A DNA stretch of 64,000 bases from Polyangiaceae bacterium (lineage in GTDB: Bacteria; Myxococcota_A; Polyangia; Polyangiales; Polyangiaceae). The notes under the pieces are model-generated. The model worked only from the letters and a program-made list of their open reading frames with translations. It was not told the origin of the DNA and ran no database searches. The stretch covers positions 434,001-498,000 of the forward strand of contig JADJRH010000001.1 of NCBI GenBank assembly GCA_016712345.1, written 5' to 3'. A program made the position numbers and the translations under genes. Within the stretch, counting starts at the first letter, position 1. Each line of letters opens with the position of its first letter. This document shows, piece after piece, positions 36,128 through 45,278 of the stretch.

Positions 36128-36162
36128 GGCGGCACTGAAAACGTACCCACACAGGCGAAGGC

Positions 36163-36444
36163 GTGAGCGAAACGGTTCGGGAAAAATTCACAATCATCAA
36201 CGCGCGCGGTCTGCATGCGCGCGCAGCCACAAAGCTCGTCCAAGTGGCCGGCAAATTCCCGTGTGAAGTCACCGTCACGGGCCCCGATGGGGAAAGCGCC
36301 AACGCCAAGAGCGTCATGGGCGTTTTGTTGCTGTGCGGCTCCAAAGGTACACAAATCCAAGTGGAGGCCCGCGGAAACCAAGCCTCCGAAGCGGTGAATG
36401 CGATCGGCCGCCTCATCGCCGAAAAATTCGGAGAGCCCGAATAA
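36163..36444 (+). CDS. ptsH: HPr phosphocarrier protein
   Basis: The GTG at 36163 gives a 93-aa protein. The active-site His lies in RGLHARAATKLV (His18), and the regulatory Ser phosphorylated by HPrK lies in AKSVMGVLLL (Ser50). Both are intact, so the protein can take part in both PEP-dependent transfer and HPrK regulation. The stop overlaps the ptsI start by one base (TAATG). It completes a phospho-relay with ptsI, ptsN and hprK in this cluster. Confidence 0.93.
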   Translation: MSETVREKFTIINARGLHARAATKLVQVAGKFPCEVTVTGPDGESANAKSVMGVLLLCGSKGTQIQVEARGNQASEAVNAIGRLIAEKFGEPE

Positions 36445-38219
36445 TGGACGGCAGCTCATCGGCCCGAGCGGAGATCCTGCGCGGAATCGCCGGTGCTCCC
36501 GGCGTTGCGATCGGCACCGCCGTTGTCATGGGTTCGGCGCGCAACACATATCCGCGCCGCCACATCCACGACGACGAAGCCGCAGCCGAATTGGTGCGGT
36601 TCGGTGAAGCCGTCGAGCGCGTTCGCCAAAACCTGCGCGAAATGACCGATCGCCTCGGCGACAAACCGTCCGAAGCCGCCATTTTAGAAGCGTACGCGGC
36701 CATGGTCGGGGACGAAGTTCTTCTCGAAGGTGTACGCAAGCAAATCCACATCGAAAAGCGCTGCGCAGAATGGGCGGTGGTTGCCGCATGCGCCGACATC
36801 GCGCGACGCATTGCCGCGGTCGACGATCCCTACCTGCGTGAACGAAGCCACGATGTTGAATTCGTGGGCGAACGTGTACTCCGCGCGCTCATGAGCGCCG
36901 CCGGGGTTGACGCCACCATTCCCAAACTTTCCGGCCGCTCCGTTCTCATCGGTCACGACCTTTCGCCCGCCGACACCGCCGGCCTCGTAACCGAACCTGT
37001 TGTCGCGTTCGTCACTGAAATGGGTACACGCACGAGCCACACGTCAATCATGGCGCGCGCGCTCGAAATCCCCGCGGTTGTAGGCGTAACAGACGCCCTC
37101 GCGCGCATCGCCAGCGGTGACATCATCATCGTCGACGGGCTGCGCGGCGTTGTGATTGTCGACCCAACGCCCGAGCAACTCGACGACGCCAAGTCGCGCT
37201 CTGAAAGGTACACAGCGTTTTCGCGCGAACTTCAAGAGTCGCGCGATCGACCGCCTGCCACGCTCGACGGAACGCGCATCACGTTGCGCGCCAACGTAGA
37301 ACTGCCCGCCGAAGCGATCCTCGCGCGTGACTACGGCGCAGAAGGAATCGGCCTTTACCGCACCGAATTTCTCTACATCGACAGGCTCTCGCCGCCCAAC
37401 GAAGACGAGCAGTTTGAGGTCTTCCGCGCCGTCGTTGAAGCCATTCGCCCGCGCCCGGTGGTGCTGCGTACCTTTGACATCGGCGGTGACAAATTCGTCT
37501 CCACGTTTCAGCTCCCGCCCGAGATGAACCCCATGCTCGGCCTGCGCGCCATTCGTTTGGCGCTCTCGCGCCCTGAAGTGTTCATGGAGCAGCTTCGCGC
37601 AATGCTCCGCGCCTCCGCCTACGGCGATGTACGCATCATGATCCCCATGGTTGCGAGCCTCACCGAGCTGCGTGAGACCAAAAGACTTCTCGAACAGGCC
37701 CGCGCTCAAGTCAAAGCCCGCGGCCAACCCATGGCGGAACACATTCCTCTCGGCGTCATGATTGAAGTGCCCTCCGCGGCGCTCATGGTCGACAAATTTG
37801 CTCAAGAGGCCGCGTTTTTAAGCCTCGGCACAAACGACCTCATTCAATACGCGCTCGCCGTGGATCGCACCGCACGCAACCTCGCGTACCTCGCGTCGCC
37901 GTTTGATCCTTCGATTCTGCGGCTTGTTTCCAGCGTTGTGCGCGCGGGCATGCTCTACAACTGCCCGGTTTCAATCTGCGGCGCCGCAGCGAGTGATCCG
38001 CTTTGTGCAACACTGCTTCTTGGTTTGGGGCTGCGCGATTTCTCCATGGAGTCGGCCGCCATTCCTGAAATCAAAGAAGCGTTTCGCCGCGTCAAAATCA
38101 GCGAAGCCGAAGCCATGGCAGAAGAAGCGCTGGCATGCACCACCGCCGATGAAGTGGAGCACTGCGTCGCTGGAGTTCTTGCGACCAAGTTCTACGATCT
38201 GCTCACCGGCGAGCGTTAA
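36444..38219 (+). CDS. ptsI: PTS enzyme I
   Basis: The ATG at 36444 overlaps the ptsH stop; the open frame before it runs through ptsH and is not used. The 591-aa protein carries the N-terminal phosphohistidine domain with GTRTSHTSIMARAL (His about 199) and the PEP-binding barrel with FDIGGDKFVS, EIKEA and a Cys in CGAAASDP. No GAF domain is present, so this is the ptsI rather than ptsP form. With no permease in the window, the pathway is likely regulatory. A double stem-loop follows at 38254-38306. Confidence 0.93.
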   Translation: MDGSSSARAEILRGIAGAPGVAIGTAVVMGSARNTYPRRHIHDDEAAAELVRFGEAVERVRQNLREMTDRLGDKPSEAAILEAYAAMVGDEVLLEGVRKQIHIEKRCAEWAVVAACADIARRIAAVDDPYLRERSHDVEFVGERVLRALMSAAGVDATIPKLSGRSVLIGHDLSPADTAGLVTEPVVAFVTEMGTRTSHTSIMARALEIPAVVGVTDALARIASGDIIIVDGLRGVVIVDPTPEQLDDAKSRSERYTAFSRELQESRDRPPATLDGTRITLRANVELPAEAILARDYGAEGIGLYRTEFLYIDRLSPPNEDEQFEVFRAVVEAIRPRPVVLRTFDIGGDKFVSTFQLPPEMNPMLGLRAIRLALSRPEVFMEQLRAMLRASAYGDVRIMIPMVASLTELRETKRLLEQARAQVKARGQPMAEHIPLGVMIEVPSAALMVDKFAQEAAFLSLGTNDLIQYALAVDRTARNLAYLASPFDPSILRLVSSVVRAGMLYNCPVSICGAAASDPLCATLLLGLGLRDFSMESAAIPEIKEAFRRVKISEAEAMAEEALACTTADEVEHCVAGVLATKFYDLLTGER

Positions 38220-38253
38220 GCCCTTCCGATTTCAACGCGTGCATTTGGGGAGC

Positions 38254-38306
38254 GCGCGCCTACTTCGTACGGCGCGCGGCGCGGGCTAACTTCGTTACGC
38301 CCGCGC
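38254..38306 (+). terminator. Two consecutive TTC-loop hairpins after ptsI
   Basis: Stem-loop 1 at 38254-38277 has outer arms GCGCGCC/GGCGCGC, an inner TAC/GTA, loop TTC and a single bulged C. Stem-loop 2 at 38279-38306 has GCGCGGGC/GCCCGCGC, TAAC/GTTA, loop TTC and a bulged C. They lie 35-87 bases after the ptsI stop. They share the same architecture and are likely a double transcription terminator. Confidence 0.7.
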
Positions 38307-38318
38307 AAAAACCATAAT

Positions 38319-38544
38319 GTGTACACTTTTCCAGTCGAAGCCCCGTCATACAAAGTGAGCCGCCCCGCCCGGTATTTGTGATCGCTTCGGTGCCCGCGTG
38401 TTCACCGTCTATGCGTACACAACGCACGTGCACATAAGCGCTGTCCCGCTTGTTGTCACTCCGTTATGTACACAACGCATGTACACATTGGCGGTGGTCC
38501 GGGCTTTCGCTGTTTGTGTGTACACAATCGCCAAGGTGTACACC
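38319..38544. promoter_or_regulatory. Cluster of GTACACA-type sites in a 410-bp intergenic region
   Basis: GTACAC words occur at 38321, 38415, 38468, 38481, 38520 and 38538. A near match, GTGCACA, lies at 38428. The pairs 38415/38428 and 38468/38481 are each 13 bp apart and share the sequence between them (AACGCA). The region 38220-38629 has no gene. The regular spacing suggests repeated protein-binding sites; the binding protein is unknown. Confidence 0.5.
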
Positions 38545-38553
38545 GCCACAAAA

Positions 38554-38589
38554 TGTTTGCGGGCGCCTCTTTCGGGGCGCCCGCAAACA
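38554..38589 (-). terminator. 14-bp stem-loop terminator
   Basis: The arms at 38554-38567 (TGTTTGCGGGCGCC) and 38576-38589 are perfectly complementary, with an 8-base loop. On the minus strand it follows the stop of the 38630-39619 gene by about 40 bases and is followed by TTTT. It therefore fits an intrinsic terminator for that gene, and may also stop read-through from the plus strand. Confidence 0.75.
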
Positions 38590-38629
38590 CTTTTAAGCTC
38601 TAAGCCGTTTTGGGCTCAGCGCTTTGGCT

Positions 38630-39619
38630 TTACTCCGCCGGAACGAGTTCCGGGAAGCCTTCAAGCTGCGGAATCGTGTCGTTTTGGAGCACGCAACGCG
38701 GCACGCTGAGCGGCGCACCGGCGAAGAGCGAGTAGTAGTCGTCCACAACGGGAACCACCGCGATGCTCGCATCGCACACCACCGGCCCGAAGTCCGGGTT
38801 GATGCCCGAACCGTACGGACGCGGCAGCTCGGCGTTCTTCGGATCGGGCTCGGGATGGCAGAGCCGATCGTCGGGTGTACCCAGATTGTAGTCGGTGCAA
38901 TCAACTGCCGGCCACATACCAATTGCTTTGTACGTGGCCGTGCAGCCGTTGAGCGTTACTTCCAGGTCTGCCGTGAACTGCGTGCCGGTGGCGGCCGCCG
39001 TCACGTAGAACTGGATGTTCGACCACTTGTAGCCGAGATCCGCTGCCGCGAATGTGTACACGCACGACAAGATCGTCGGATCCATAGGATCGACCTCTTC
39101 ACAGGTTGCCGTGGGGAACCCGTTGTCCCCGCACTCCGTGCCACCGGTGGTGCACGGAATACCGAGATCCACCGGAGCACCCGGAAACACAACGCGCGCC
39201 TCGGCCGAAGGAACGACGCAGAGATCGCTCGCATCGGGCTCGGCCGCGGTAAAGTCGCCGATGGCGTTGGGATTGTCGCCTTCGTTGACAATGCCAAAGT
39301 CTTCGTTCATCCACACAAGTTCGCCGTGGCTTTGCGTGCGGATCGCGATGCTTGTTTTGGCAAAGTCGCGGATCTGGGGATCATCGGCGGTGGCCGGGTG
39401 ATAGCTCTGCATGCCGATCACGTCACCTTTGAGTTCGGCGCATTCGCCGGTACCCGATTGGAGAACGTAACGAACAGAGAACGCCATCACGCCGCTTTGG
39501 CCGACGGGAATGGTTGTGGTTTGACCCACGGTGCATTCCGGTTTCGGGATGCTGCAGGAGACAAGCCCGGCCGAGCCGAGTGCGAGTCCGAGAGTGAGCA
39601 GTTGTTTTGCAAATCTCAT
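38630..39619 (-). CDS. Lipoprotein of unknown function downstream of the TonB-dependent receptor
   Basis: This 329-aa protein has a signal and lipobox (LALGSAGLVSC) and GAGGAG upstream of the start. The mature part is rich in Cys, Thr and Gly and carries no recognised enzymatic motif. It is beta-rich with several paired Cys. It lies 15 bp after the TonB-dependent receptor on the same strand, so the two are co-transcribed. An accessory surface lipoprotein for ligand capture by the receptor is a plausible role, but this is position-based inference. Confidence 0.7.
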   Translation of the reverse strand: MRFAKQLLTLGLALGSAGLVSCSIPKPECTVGQTTTIPVGQSGVMAFSVRYVLQSGTGECAELKGDVIGMQSYHPATADDPQIRDFAKTSIAIRTQSHGELVWMNEDFGIVNEGDNPNAIGDFTAAEPDASDLCVVPSAEARVVFPGAPVDLGIPCTTGGTECGDNGFPTATCEEVDPMDPTILSCVYTFAAADLGYKWSNIQFYVTAAATGTQFTADLEVTLNGCTATYKAIGMWPAVDCTDYNLGTPDDRLCHPEPDPKNAELPRPYGSGINPDFGPVVCDASIAVVPVVDDYYSLFAGAPLSVPRCVLQNDTIPQLEGFPELVPAE

Positions 39620-39634
39620 CGTCGTGGCTCCTCC

Positions 39635-42600
39635 TCAGAACGTCACGCGCGCGCCGAAGCGGAATTGGCGCGGCGATTGGAAACCAACCGCTTTGCCGAA
39701 GTTGGGGTTCTTTTCAGTTTCACAGTCAAACGGCGAACCGTCGGGATGCTTGAGCTGCGCGCAATCCGGCACAAGTTTGCCATTTGTGTCTTTCACCGGC
39801 TTGCCGTCGAGAACCGGATCCACCTCGCTGAAGGTGAAGTCCTCGTCGATAGCCGTTGTCTCTTGGAAGTTGAACATGTTGAAAAGGTCCATGTAGACGC
39901 TGAGCTGAGTGTCTTTGCTCATGCGCAGGTCGTACTGGAGGTGCATGTCCACCGCGTGCGTCCACGGCAGGCGATCACCGCTGCCGCGGGGGAGAATCAT
40001 CACTTCGCTTCCGCCGTAGATGGGGTGCGAAGCGAGGAAGTTGGTGGGACCACCGGAGCGACCCGTGTAGGTCAACCCGAGGTTCAATCCCATGTTGCTC
40101 GGGCCCGCGAAGAACTCATTGAAGGGGAAGTCGCGCGCTGCGTACACCTTGATTTCGTGCGTGCGATCACCCGGCAACGGACCGTAGCGGTTCACCGTGA
40201 GTGACTTGAGGTCGAAGTCGGAGTTGATGTTCGGATCGAGCTGACCGGTTTCTGGACGGTACAGACCGGCGATGTTGCCGCGAAGGAACGACACCGTGTA
40301 GCTCACCTGCGCAAGCCACTTATCGGAGAAGTTCTTCGTGAAGTAGATGTTCACACCGTCGTAATCGCGTTGACCCGCGGGGAAGTCTTTCGCGATGCCG
40401 CTGCCCGGGTTGCCGATGAAGTACGTGGTCGCTTCGTCGCGGCTCATGTCTTCAATCACGGCGACCATGTAACGGTGCGTGTATTGCGCGCCGACACGAC
40501 CATCCGGGAAGATTTCGTACTCGCCGCCGACAACGATTTCGTCCGACGCCTGCGGTTGCAGGTTGGGATCGACCGGAACCTTTGCCGAGCCGGTGGAGAA
40601 GTAGAATTGGTTGGGATCGTACGACGTGCCGAACACCCGACCGCGCGACGCGAGGCTCGCGGGATCGTTGCAGTCACGCGTGGGATCTTGACCCGTGGGA
40701 TCGCACAGCGCCGCGCGATGACGCGCACCGATTTGCGATTCACCGGGGAACGCGCGGTCAACCATGTTGAGCGGAATCGACTCGTAGTAGCGCGCGAAGT
40801 TGGCAAAGATCTTTGAACGACCCTGCTGCGTGATGTCGTAGATGATGCCGACGCGCGGAGCGAACTGGTAGGGCAGCGCAAGGCCAACCTTACCGTCGTT
40901 GCCAAACATGAACTGCGAGTCCCAGCGAACGCCGAGGTTCACAGTTACCTTGTCGAGGAAGTTCCACGAGTCCTGCACGAACGCGCCCACCGAAGTGGCG
41001 GTTGAAGACGCTTTTTGCAGGTCTTGAACAACGGGTGTATCGGGCCCCGTGAGGAAGCCGTAGCGGCGCTGCTGGTTGAACGCGCTGCCCGAACCGTTCT
41101 CAGCGTAGCGGACGGTGCCTGAATACGCCTTGGTGTGGTTGTAGCTGGCTTGCTCAAAGTCGAAGCCACCCTTGACAACGTGATGGCCGAGCCCTTGGAA
41201 GAGCTTGGTCAACGTGAGGCGACCGTGAACGCGATCCATTTCTTGCTGCGACAAGAAGTCGGGACCACCCGAGAAGTACTGCGTTGCAGGGCATTGCGGA
41301 TCGCGAATAACCGTGCCGTCCACGTCGTTCGTCGGATCGCCGTCACCGTCGCTGTCCACCGCCGGATCGTCATCCACATCTTGAACAATCGCGTCGGCAC
41401 ACGTGGCTGCTCCGCCGGGGATGTTGCGGAACTGCTTCATGTCATTGTGAACGGGAATCGACTTTTGCCAGAGCACCGACGGCATTCCGGCGAGGCCGTC
41501 TTTGCTTCCAATTTCGGACCCATCCGAAGGAAGGCGAGCCGCCTTCTGATGGTGCCAGCCGAGGTTTGCATCGACGAGGAACGTTTTGTTGTCGAACGCG
41601 CCGGACCACTTGAGGTTGAGCCCCAACGCTTCAGACACGTAGCGGTGAGCCGCCGCAGTGTAGTCGTTGGCGCCGCCTTCAATGCCACCGCTGTCGGGAT
41701 CAATACCCCAGCCGCCGTTGCCACCCGAGTTGGTCGGAGCACCGAACAGGCTGAGTTCGAGCGAGTTGTCTTGGTTTGGCAAAAACGTGAGTTTTGCCAT
41801 GTATTGAATACCGCGTTGAATCGCCGGGCGAACACTCTGTGTTCCGTCGATCTTCTCCGTGACCACATCGCCGTTTTCGTCGTATTCGAAGTCGTTTCCA
41901 ACTTCGGGATGCGGAACGCCGGTGTCACCGTTGACAAGCGGAGTGGTACCGACCTTTTGGCGATAGAGGTTTTGCTCCACGCGCCAGCGGGTGGAGTTAA
42001 AGCTCACACCGCCGAAGAAGAAGAGCTTGTCTTTGAGGATCGGCCCGCCGATCTTCACACCGAAGTCGTGGATCAAGTCCACGTTGCGATCGGTGCGGAT
42101 CGCCTGACCGGCAGCCAAGAAGCGCTTGCGCTCTCCTTCAATTGCGCCGGGCGTGAAGTTGAGCCACGCACCGCCGTGAAACTCGTTGCTACCGCTCTCG
42201 GTAACCACGTTGAGAATACCGCCGGTCGAACGACCGAACTCCGGCATGTAACCGCCGGCGATGACGCTCACTTCTTTTACGAAGTCAACCGACAACGGTG
42301 TACCCACGATACCGAACGCGGGGTTGTTTACGGCCAGGCCGTCGACGATGTACCGGTTTTCCGGCGACGTCGTGCCGTTGATCGACACGCCGTAGTCATC
42401 GTTTTTCGCACCCGGAGCCACTTCGGCGATCGACTCGAACGAGCGAGCCGCACCACCCTTGCCGGTGGGACGCGACAAAGCGACGCGGCTCGTGAACTCC
42501 TTGTTCATGACCACGCCGGTCTGCGCAGAACCAACGTCAACCGTGGGAGCCTTTGCAATAACCTCGGTTACGGCGCCGGTGAGCGCCGTAGGTGTCAAGC

Positions 42601-42982
42601 TAACGTTCACGCGAATGGTCGCGTTGGCGTTAAGCGTGACGCTCGTACCCGACGGCTTGTAACCTTCATTGGCAACGGCCACCGTATACGAGCCGGGAGC
42701 CAAGTTCGGGATACGGTAGCCACCGGCGCTATCGGTAACGACTACCTGTTCACCCGTTGCTCCACGAACCTCGACGACCACTTCGGCCATCGGCTTCTTG
42801 GTCACGTTGTCAATGACGGTGCCAGTGATCACACCGGTTGTAGCGGTTTGCGCATCGGCGGTTGTTGGCGCAAGCGCCACAAACGCAGCCGGAACCGCCG
42901 CCCATAACGATCGCGCCAACAGGGCGCGAGCAATGACGCCGCTACGTCCAAGCGGTCGCCCCAACAATATCAAACGTCGCAC
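39635..42982 (-). CDS. TonB-dependent outer-membrane receptor with carboxypeptidase-regulatory-like domain
   Basis: The protein has 1115 aa. A signal peptide ending in TTADAQ is followed by a carboxypeptidase-regulatory-like beta domain (about 50-135: VITGTVIDNVTKKPMAEVVVEV). Then come a plug domain (about 150-270, with a PEFGRSTGGILNVVTESGSNEF core) and a long beta-barrel ending in FRFGARVTF, a typical aromatic C terminus. GAGGAGGT precedes the start. The layout is of the SusC/RagA or OAR (oxidative stress-related) type seen in Myxococcota. The ligand is unknown. Its energy-coupling partners tonB-exbB-exbD are divergent at 43259-45718. Confidence 0.92.
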   Translation of the reverse strand: MRRLILLGRPLGRSGVIARALLARSLWAAVPAAFVALAPTTADAQTATTGVITGTVIDNVTKKPMAEVVVEVRGATGEQVVVTDSAGGYRIPNLAPGSYTVAVANEGYKPSGTSVTLNANATIRVNVSLTPTALTGAVTEVIAKAPTVDVGSAQTGVVMNKEFTSRVALSRPTGKGGAARSFESIAEVAPGAKNDDYGVSINGTTSPENRYIVDGLAVNNPAFGIVGTPLSVDFVKEVSVIAGGYMPEFGRSTGGILNVVTESGSNEFHGGAWLNFTPGAIEGERKRFLAAGQAIRTDRNVDLIHDFGVKIGGPILKDKLFFFGGVSFNSTRWRVEQNLYRQKVGTTPLVNGDTGVPHPEVGNDFEYDENGDVVTEKIDGTQSVRPAIQRGIQYMAKLTFLPNQDNSLELSLFGAPTNSGGNGGWGIDPDSGGIEGGANDYTAAAHRYVSEALGLNLKWSGAFDNKTFLVDANLGWHHQKAARLPSDGSEIGSKDGLAGMPSVLWQKSIPVHNDMKQFRNIPGGAATCADAIVQDVDDDPAVDSDGDGDPTNDVDGTVIRDPQCPATQYFSGGPDFLSQQEMDRVHGRLTLTKLFQGLGHHVVKGGFDFEQASYNHTKAYSGTVRYAENGSGSAFNQQRRYGFLTGPDTPVVQDLQKASSTATSVGAFVQDSWNFLDKVTVNLGVRWDSQFMFGNDGKVGLALPYQFAPRVGIIYDITQQGRSKIFANFARYYESIPLNMVDRAFPGESQIGARHRAALCDPTGQDPTRDCNDPASLASRGRVFGTSYDPNQFYFSTGSAKVPVDPNLQPQASDEIVVGGEYEIFPDGRVGAQYTHRYMVAVIEDMSRDEATTYFIGNPGSGIAKDFPAGQRDYDGVNIYFTKNFSDKWLAQVSYTVSFLRGNIAGLYRPETGQLDPNINSDFDLKSLTVNRYGPLPGDRTHEIKVYAARDFPFNEFFAGPSNMGLNLGLTYTGRSGGPTNFLASHPIYGGSEVMILPRGSGDRLPWTHAVDMHLQYDLRMSKDTQLSVYMDLFNMFNFQETTAIDEDFTFSEVDPVLDGKPVKDTNGKLVPDCAQLKHPDGSPFDCETEKNPNFGKAVGFQSPRQFRFGARVTF

Positions 42983-43038
42983 AAAAACCTCCTCGGCCTA
43001 AGGAACCTCGGACAGCAGGGCGCACCATACAACTTTTC

Positions 43039-43070
43039 GAAGTCTTGTGAACAACAGATGACAAGACTTC
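43039..43070. promoter_or_regulatory. 10-bp perfect inverted repeat between the receptor and tonB
   Basis: GAAGTCTTGT at 43039-43048 is the exact reverse complement of 43061-43070, with a 12-base spacer. It lies 57 bases before the minus-strand receptor start and about 190 bases before the tonB start. The spacing suits an operator or a leader hairpin that could control the divergent transport genes. The regulator is unknown. Confidence 0.55.
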
Positions 43071-43258
43071 TGTGATGAGCAGCACACAGGCCCACGTTTT
43101 CGCACCCGCACAGCTTTATGCGAAACATGGTTCGCAGGTTTCAGCCGAGGTTCGTGAAAACTTCTGTCGTCGTAGGAACGTCCAGATCGCGCGGCGTTCC
43201 CGTCGCGGAAGTTTGCAAGGTCGTCTATACAAAGACTTGGAGAGAGGACTGTACGTCG

Positions 43259-44044
43259 ATGTTCGACTCTGTTCTGAATCGATCGCATACGCCGAAGCGA
43301 CAGATCGGCACCGGCGCGGCATTCGCTATCGCGCTTCATCTTTGGCTCCTCGCGTTCGGTGTCTGGTACGGAACCGGCGGCGGCAAAGAAAAGAAAGAAG
43401 TGGTCGACGTAACGTTCGTCGCCGCGTTGCCCCCTCCTCCTCCTCCGCCCCCTCCTCCTCCGCCCGGCGGCGGGGCCAAACCCAAAAATACGCAGCCTGT
43501 TCAGCAAAAGCCCAAGGTCGATCCCGATGTGTACAAGGACGACTCCAAGGTAGAAAAAAAGCCTGAAGAAAAGGCTGAAGAGAAAAAAGAAGACGCCAAA
43601 GAAGAAGAGGGCGGACAAGAAGGCGGTGTTGAAGGCGGCGTTGCCGGCGGTGTCGTCGGCGGCGTTGTCGGCGGCGTTGTCGGTGGTGTTCTCGGCGGCG
43701 TTCTCGGTGGCACCGGAACAGGCCCCGTTCCCGCCGCGCCCCCTCCCTCGTATGCAACGCTGAGCCTGGGCGATCCCACGCTTGATCAAACCACGTGTCC
43801 AAGCCCCGGAATGCCGCCCTATCCGCAGGAAGCGCGACAAGCCAAGGTGGAAACAACCATCATCGCGCGCTGCACCGTCGAGCCAAGCGGCTCGCTCTCG
43901 GGGTGTTCACTGCTCAAATCGCATCCTTTCTTTGAGTCGTCGATCAAGTCGTACTTGGCGTCGGCCAAAGTTCGTCCTTTCACGGCACAGGGAAAGCCGG
44001 TGCGAGTCGCCTGCAATTACCCGTTCCGTTACAAACTTGAGTAG
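43259..44044 (+). CDS. tonB: TonB energy transducer with Gly-Gly-Val repeat
   Basis: The start is the ATG at 43259 with AGAGAGGA upstream; an earlier ATG is in frame but gives a Cys/Arg-rich non-TonB leader. The 261-aa protein has a TM anchor (GTGAAFAIALHLWLLAFGVW), a polyproline run, a Lys/Glu-rich spacer and a GGVVGG repeat. The C-terminal TonB-like domain (about 175-261) runs from MPPYPQEARQAKVETTIIARC to the end. It probably spans the periplasm to reach the receptor divergent from it. It is followed by exbB and two exbD genes. Confidence 0.9.
   Translation: MFDSVLNRSHTPKRQIGTGAAFAIALHLWLLAFGVWYGTGGGKEKKEVVDVTFVAALPPPPPPPPPPPPGGGAKPKNTQPVQQKPKVDPDVYKDDSKVEKKPEEKAEEKKEDAKEEEGGQEGGVEGGVAGGVVGGVVGGVVGGVLGGVLGGTGTGPVPAAPPPSYATLSLGDPTLDQTTCPSPGMPPYPQEARQAKVETTIIARCTVEPSGSLSGCSLLKSHPFFESSIKSYLASAKVRPFTAQGKPVRVACNYPFRYKLE
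43621..43713 (+). repeat. 12-bp repeat encoding (GGV) units in tonB
   Basis: Roughly eight copies of a GGCGGY-GTY-type 12-bp unit run from 43621 to about 43713, encoding alternating GGV. Copy number may change the length of the TonB spacer. The boundaries are approximate. Confidence 0.7.
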
Positions 44045-44140
44045 CAGTACCCGGGGGCCTGCTTCCGGGCCTCCGTCCAACGCGCAACCCTGTGTTTTGG
44101 TGGCGCGCACATTACGTGCGCACGTTGAGGTCGGATTGAC

Positions 44141-44854
44141 ATGCAATTTACGTTGACTGAACTGTGGGGCCACATGGGCCTGTTCGCGCGACTGGTCGTC
44201 ATTGCAATGGCGATCATGTCGGTCATTTCAGTGATCGTCGTCGCAGAACGGCTACTCTTTTACACGAAGTCAAAAAAAGACTCTTTGGCGTTCGCTGAAA
44301 AGCTCGCTCCTCTCCTATCCAAAGGAGATCTCGATGAAGCGGCGACCAAAGCACCTAAAGCCAATCAAGGCCATTTGGGACGCGTTCTTTATGCCGGCCT
44401 GACTGCATACAAAACTGCAAAGAGTGAAGCTGAAGACATTAAAGAGTCGGATGAAGCGCGTGAAATGGTGTTTGAATCGGTGGCCCGCGCATTAGAGCGT
44501 CAAAGCCAACGCGAAGTAGCCATTTTGCGCCGCGGCAATTCGTGGCTTGGCACCGTGGGCGCCACCGTTCCGTTTATTGGGCTGCTCGGTACCGTTATGG
44601 GTATCGTTACCGCATTCCAACAAATGGCGGCCTCGGGCTCCGGCGGTCTTGGAACAGTATCGGCCGGTATCGCTGAAGCGCTCATTACAACGGCGTTTGG
44701 TCTGCTCGTCGCTATCCCGGCTGTTATGGCCTATAACTTTCTGTCCGGCTGGGTCGATGGGCGCGCGGTGGATATCTCAGAATCCTCCAACGAATTGCTC
44801 GACGTGGTTGCACGCCGATTGCACATCACCTTTAAACGCCGCGCCGCTGCGTAG
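44141..44854 (+). CDS. exbB: ExbB/TolQ-type proton channel
   Basis: This 237-aa protein matches MotA/TolQ/ExbB: three transmembrane segments (LFARLVVIAMAIMSVISVIV, a central TVPFIGLLGTVMGIVTAF region, and ALITTAFGLLVAIPAVMAYNFLSG) and conserved Pro and Gly residues. ExbB and ExbD supply proton-motive force to TonB. GAGG lies upstream of the ATG. It follows tonB by about 100 bases and precedes exbD by 16 bases. Confidence 0.93.
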   Translation: MQFTLTELWGHMGLFARLVVIAMAIMSVISVIVVAERLLFYTKSKKDSLAFAEKLAPLLSKGDLDEAATKAPKANQGHLGRVLYAGLTAYKTAKSEAEDIKESDEAREMVFESVARALERQSQREVAILRRGNSWLGTVGATVPFIGLLGTVMGIVTAFQQMAASGSGGLGTVSAGIAEALITTAFGLLVAIPAVMAYNFLSGWVDGRAVDISESSNELLDVVARRLHITFKRRAAA

Positions 44855-44870
44855 CTAAACGAGGCCGGTT

Positions 44871-45278
44871 ATGGCAATGGGTGGCGGCTCTTCAAAGGGC
44901 CCTAAAAACGATATCAACGTCACGCCGCTCATCGACGTCGTATTGGTGCTTCTCATCATCTTTATGGTGGTAACGCCAATGCTCCAGCGTGGCAAAGACG
45001 TGAAACTGCCGCAGGCGGAAAAGATCGACGAAGAAAAGAAAGACACCGACCCGCTTATCGTCAGCATTACCGTCGATAAAAAAGTCTATATCGAAGCCGA
45101 CGAAAGCAGCGAAGACACGTTCGGCGAGCAGCTTAAAAAAGCGCTCGGCGATCAAAACAAAAAGATCCTGCTCAAAGGCGACGAGCGGCTCACCTACGGC
45201 GACGTGCGACGCATTATGAATAAAATGCGCGAGGCCGGCGCCAAAAACGTGTCCGTCGGCGTTGAAGAGAAAAAGTGA
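44871..45278 (+). CDS. exbD: ExbD/TolR family protein 1
   Basis: This 135-aa protein has one N-terminal transmembrane segment with the conserved Asp in INVTPLIDVVLVLLIIFMVV, followed by a periplasmic domain with repeated KD/EE patterns. It is the channel partner of ExbB. The stop TGA overlaps the ATG of the second exbD (TGATG). Two ExbD copies together are known in systems coupled to TonB or to gliding-type motors. Confidence 0.93.
   Translation: MAMGGGSSKGPKNDINVTPLIDVVLVLLIIFMVVTPMLQRGKDVKLPQAEKIDEEKKDTDPLIVSITVDKKVYIEADESSEDTFGEQLKKALGDQNKKILLKGDERLTYGDVRRIMNKMREAGAKNVSVGVEEKK

Noticed and set aside
38624..42907. Long plus-strand open frames opposite the TonB receptor and lipoprotein (38624-40204 and 41135-42907)
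   Set aside because: They lie antisense to genes with clear domains, show no family signature and are probably shadows of the strong codon bias.
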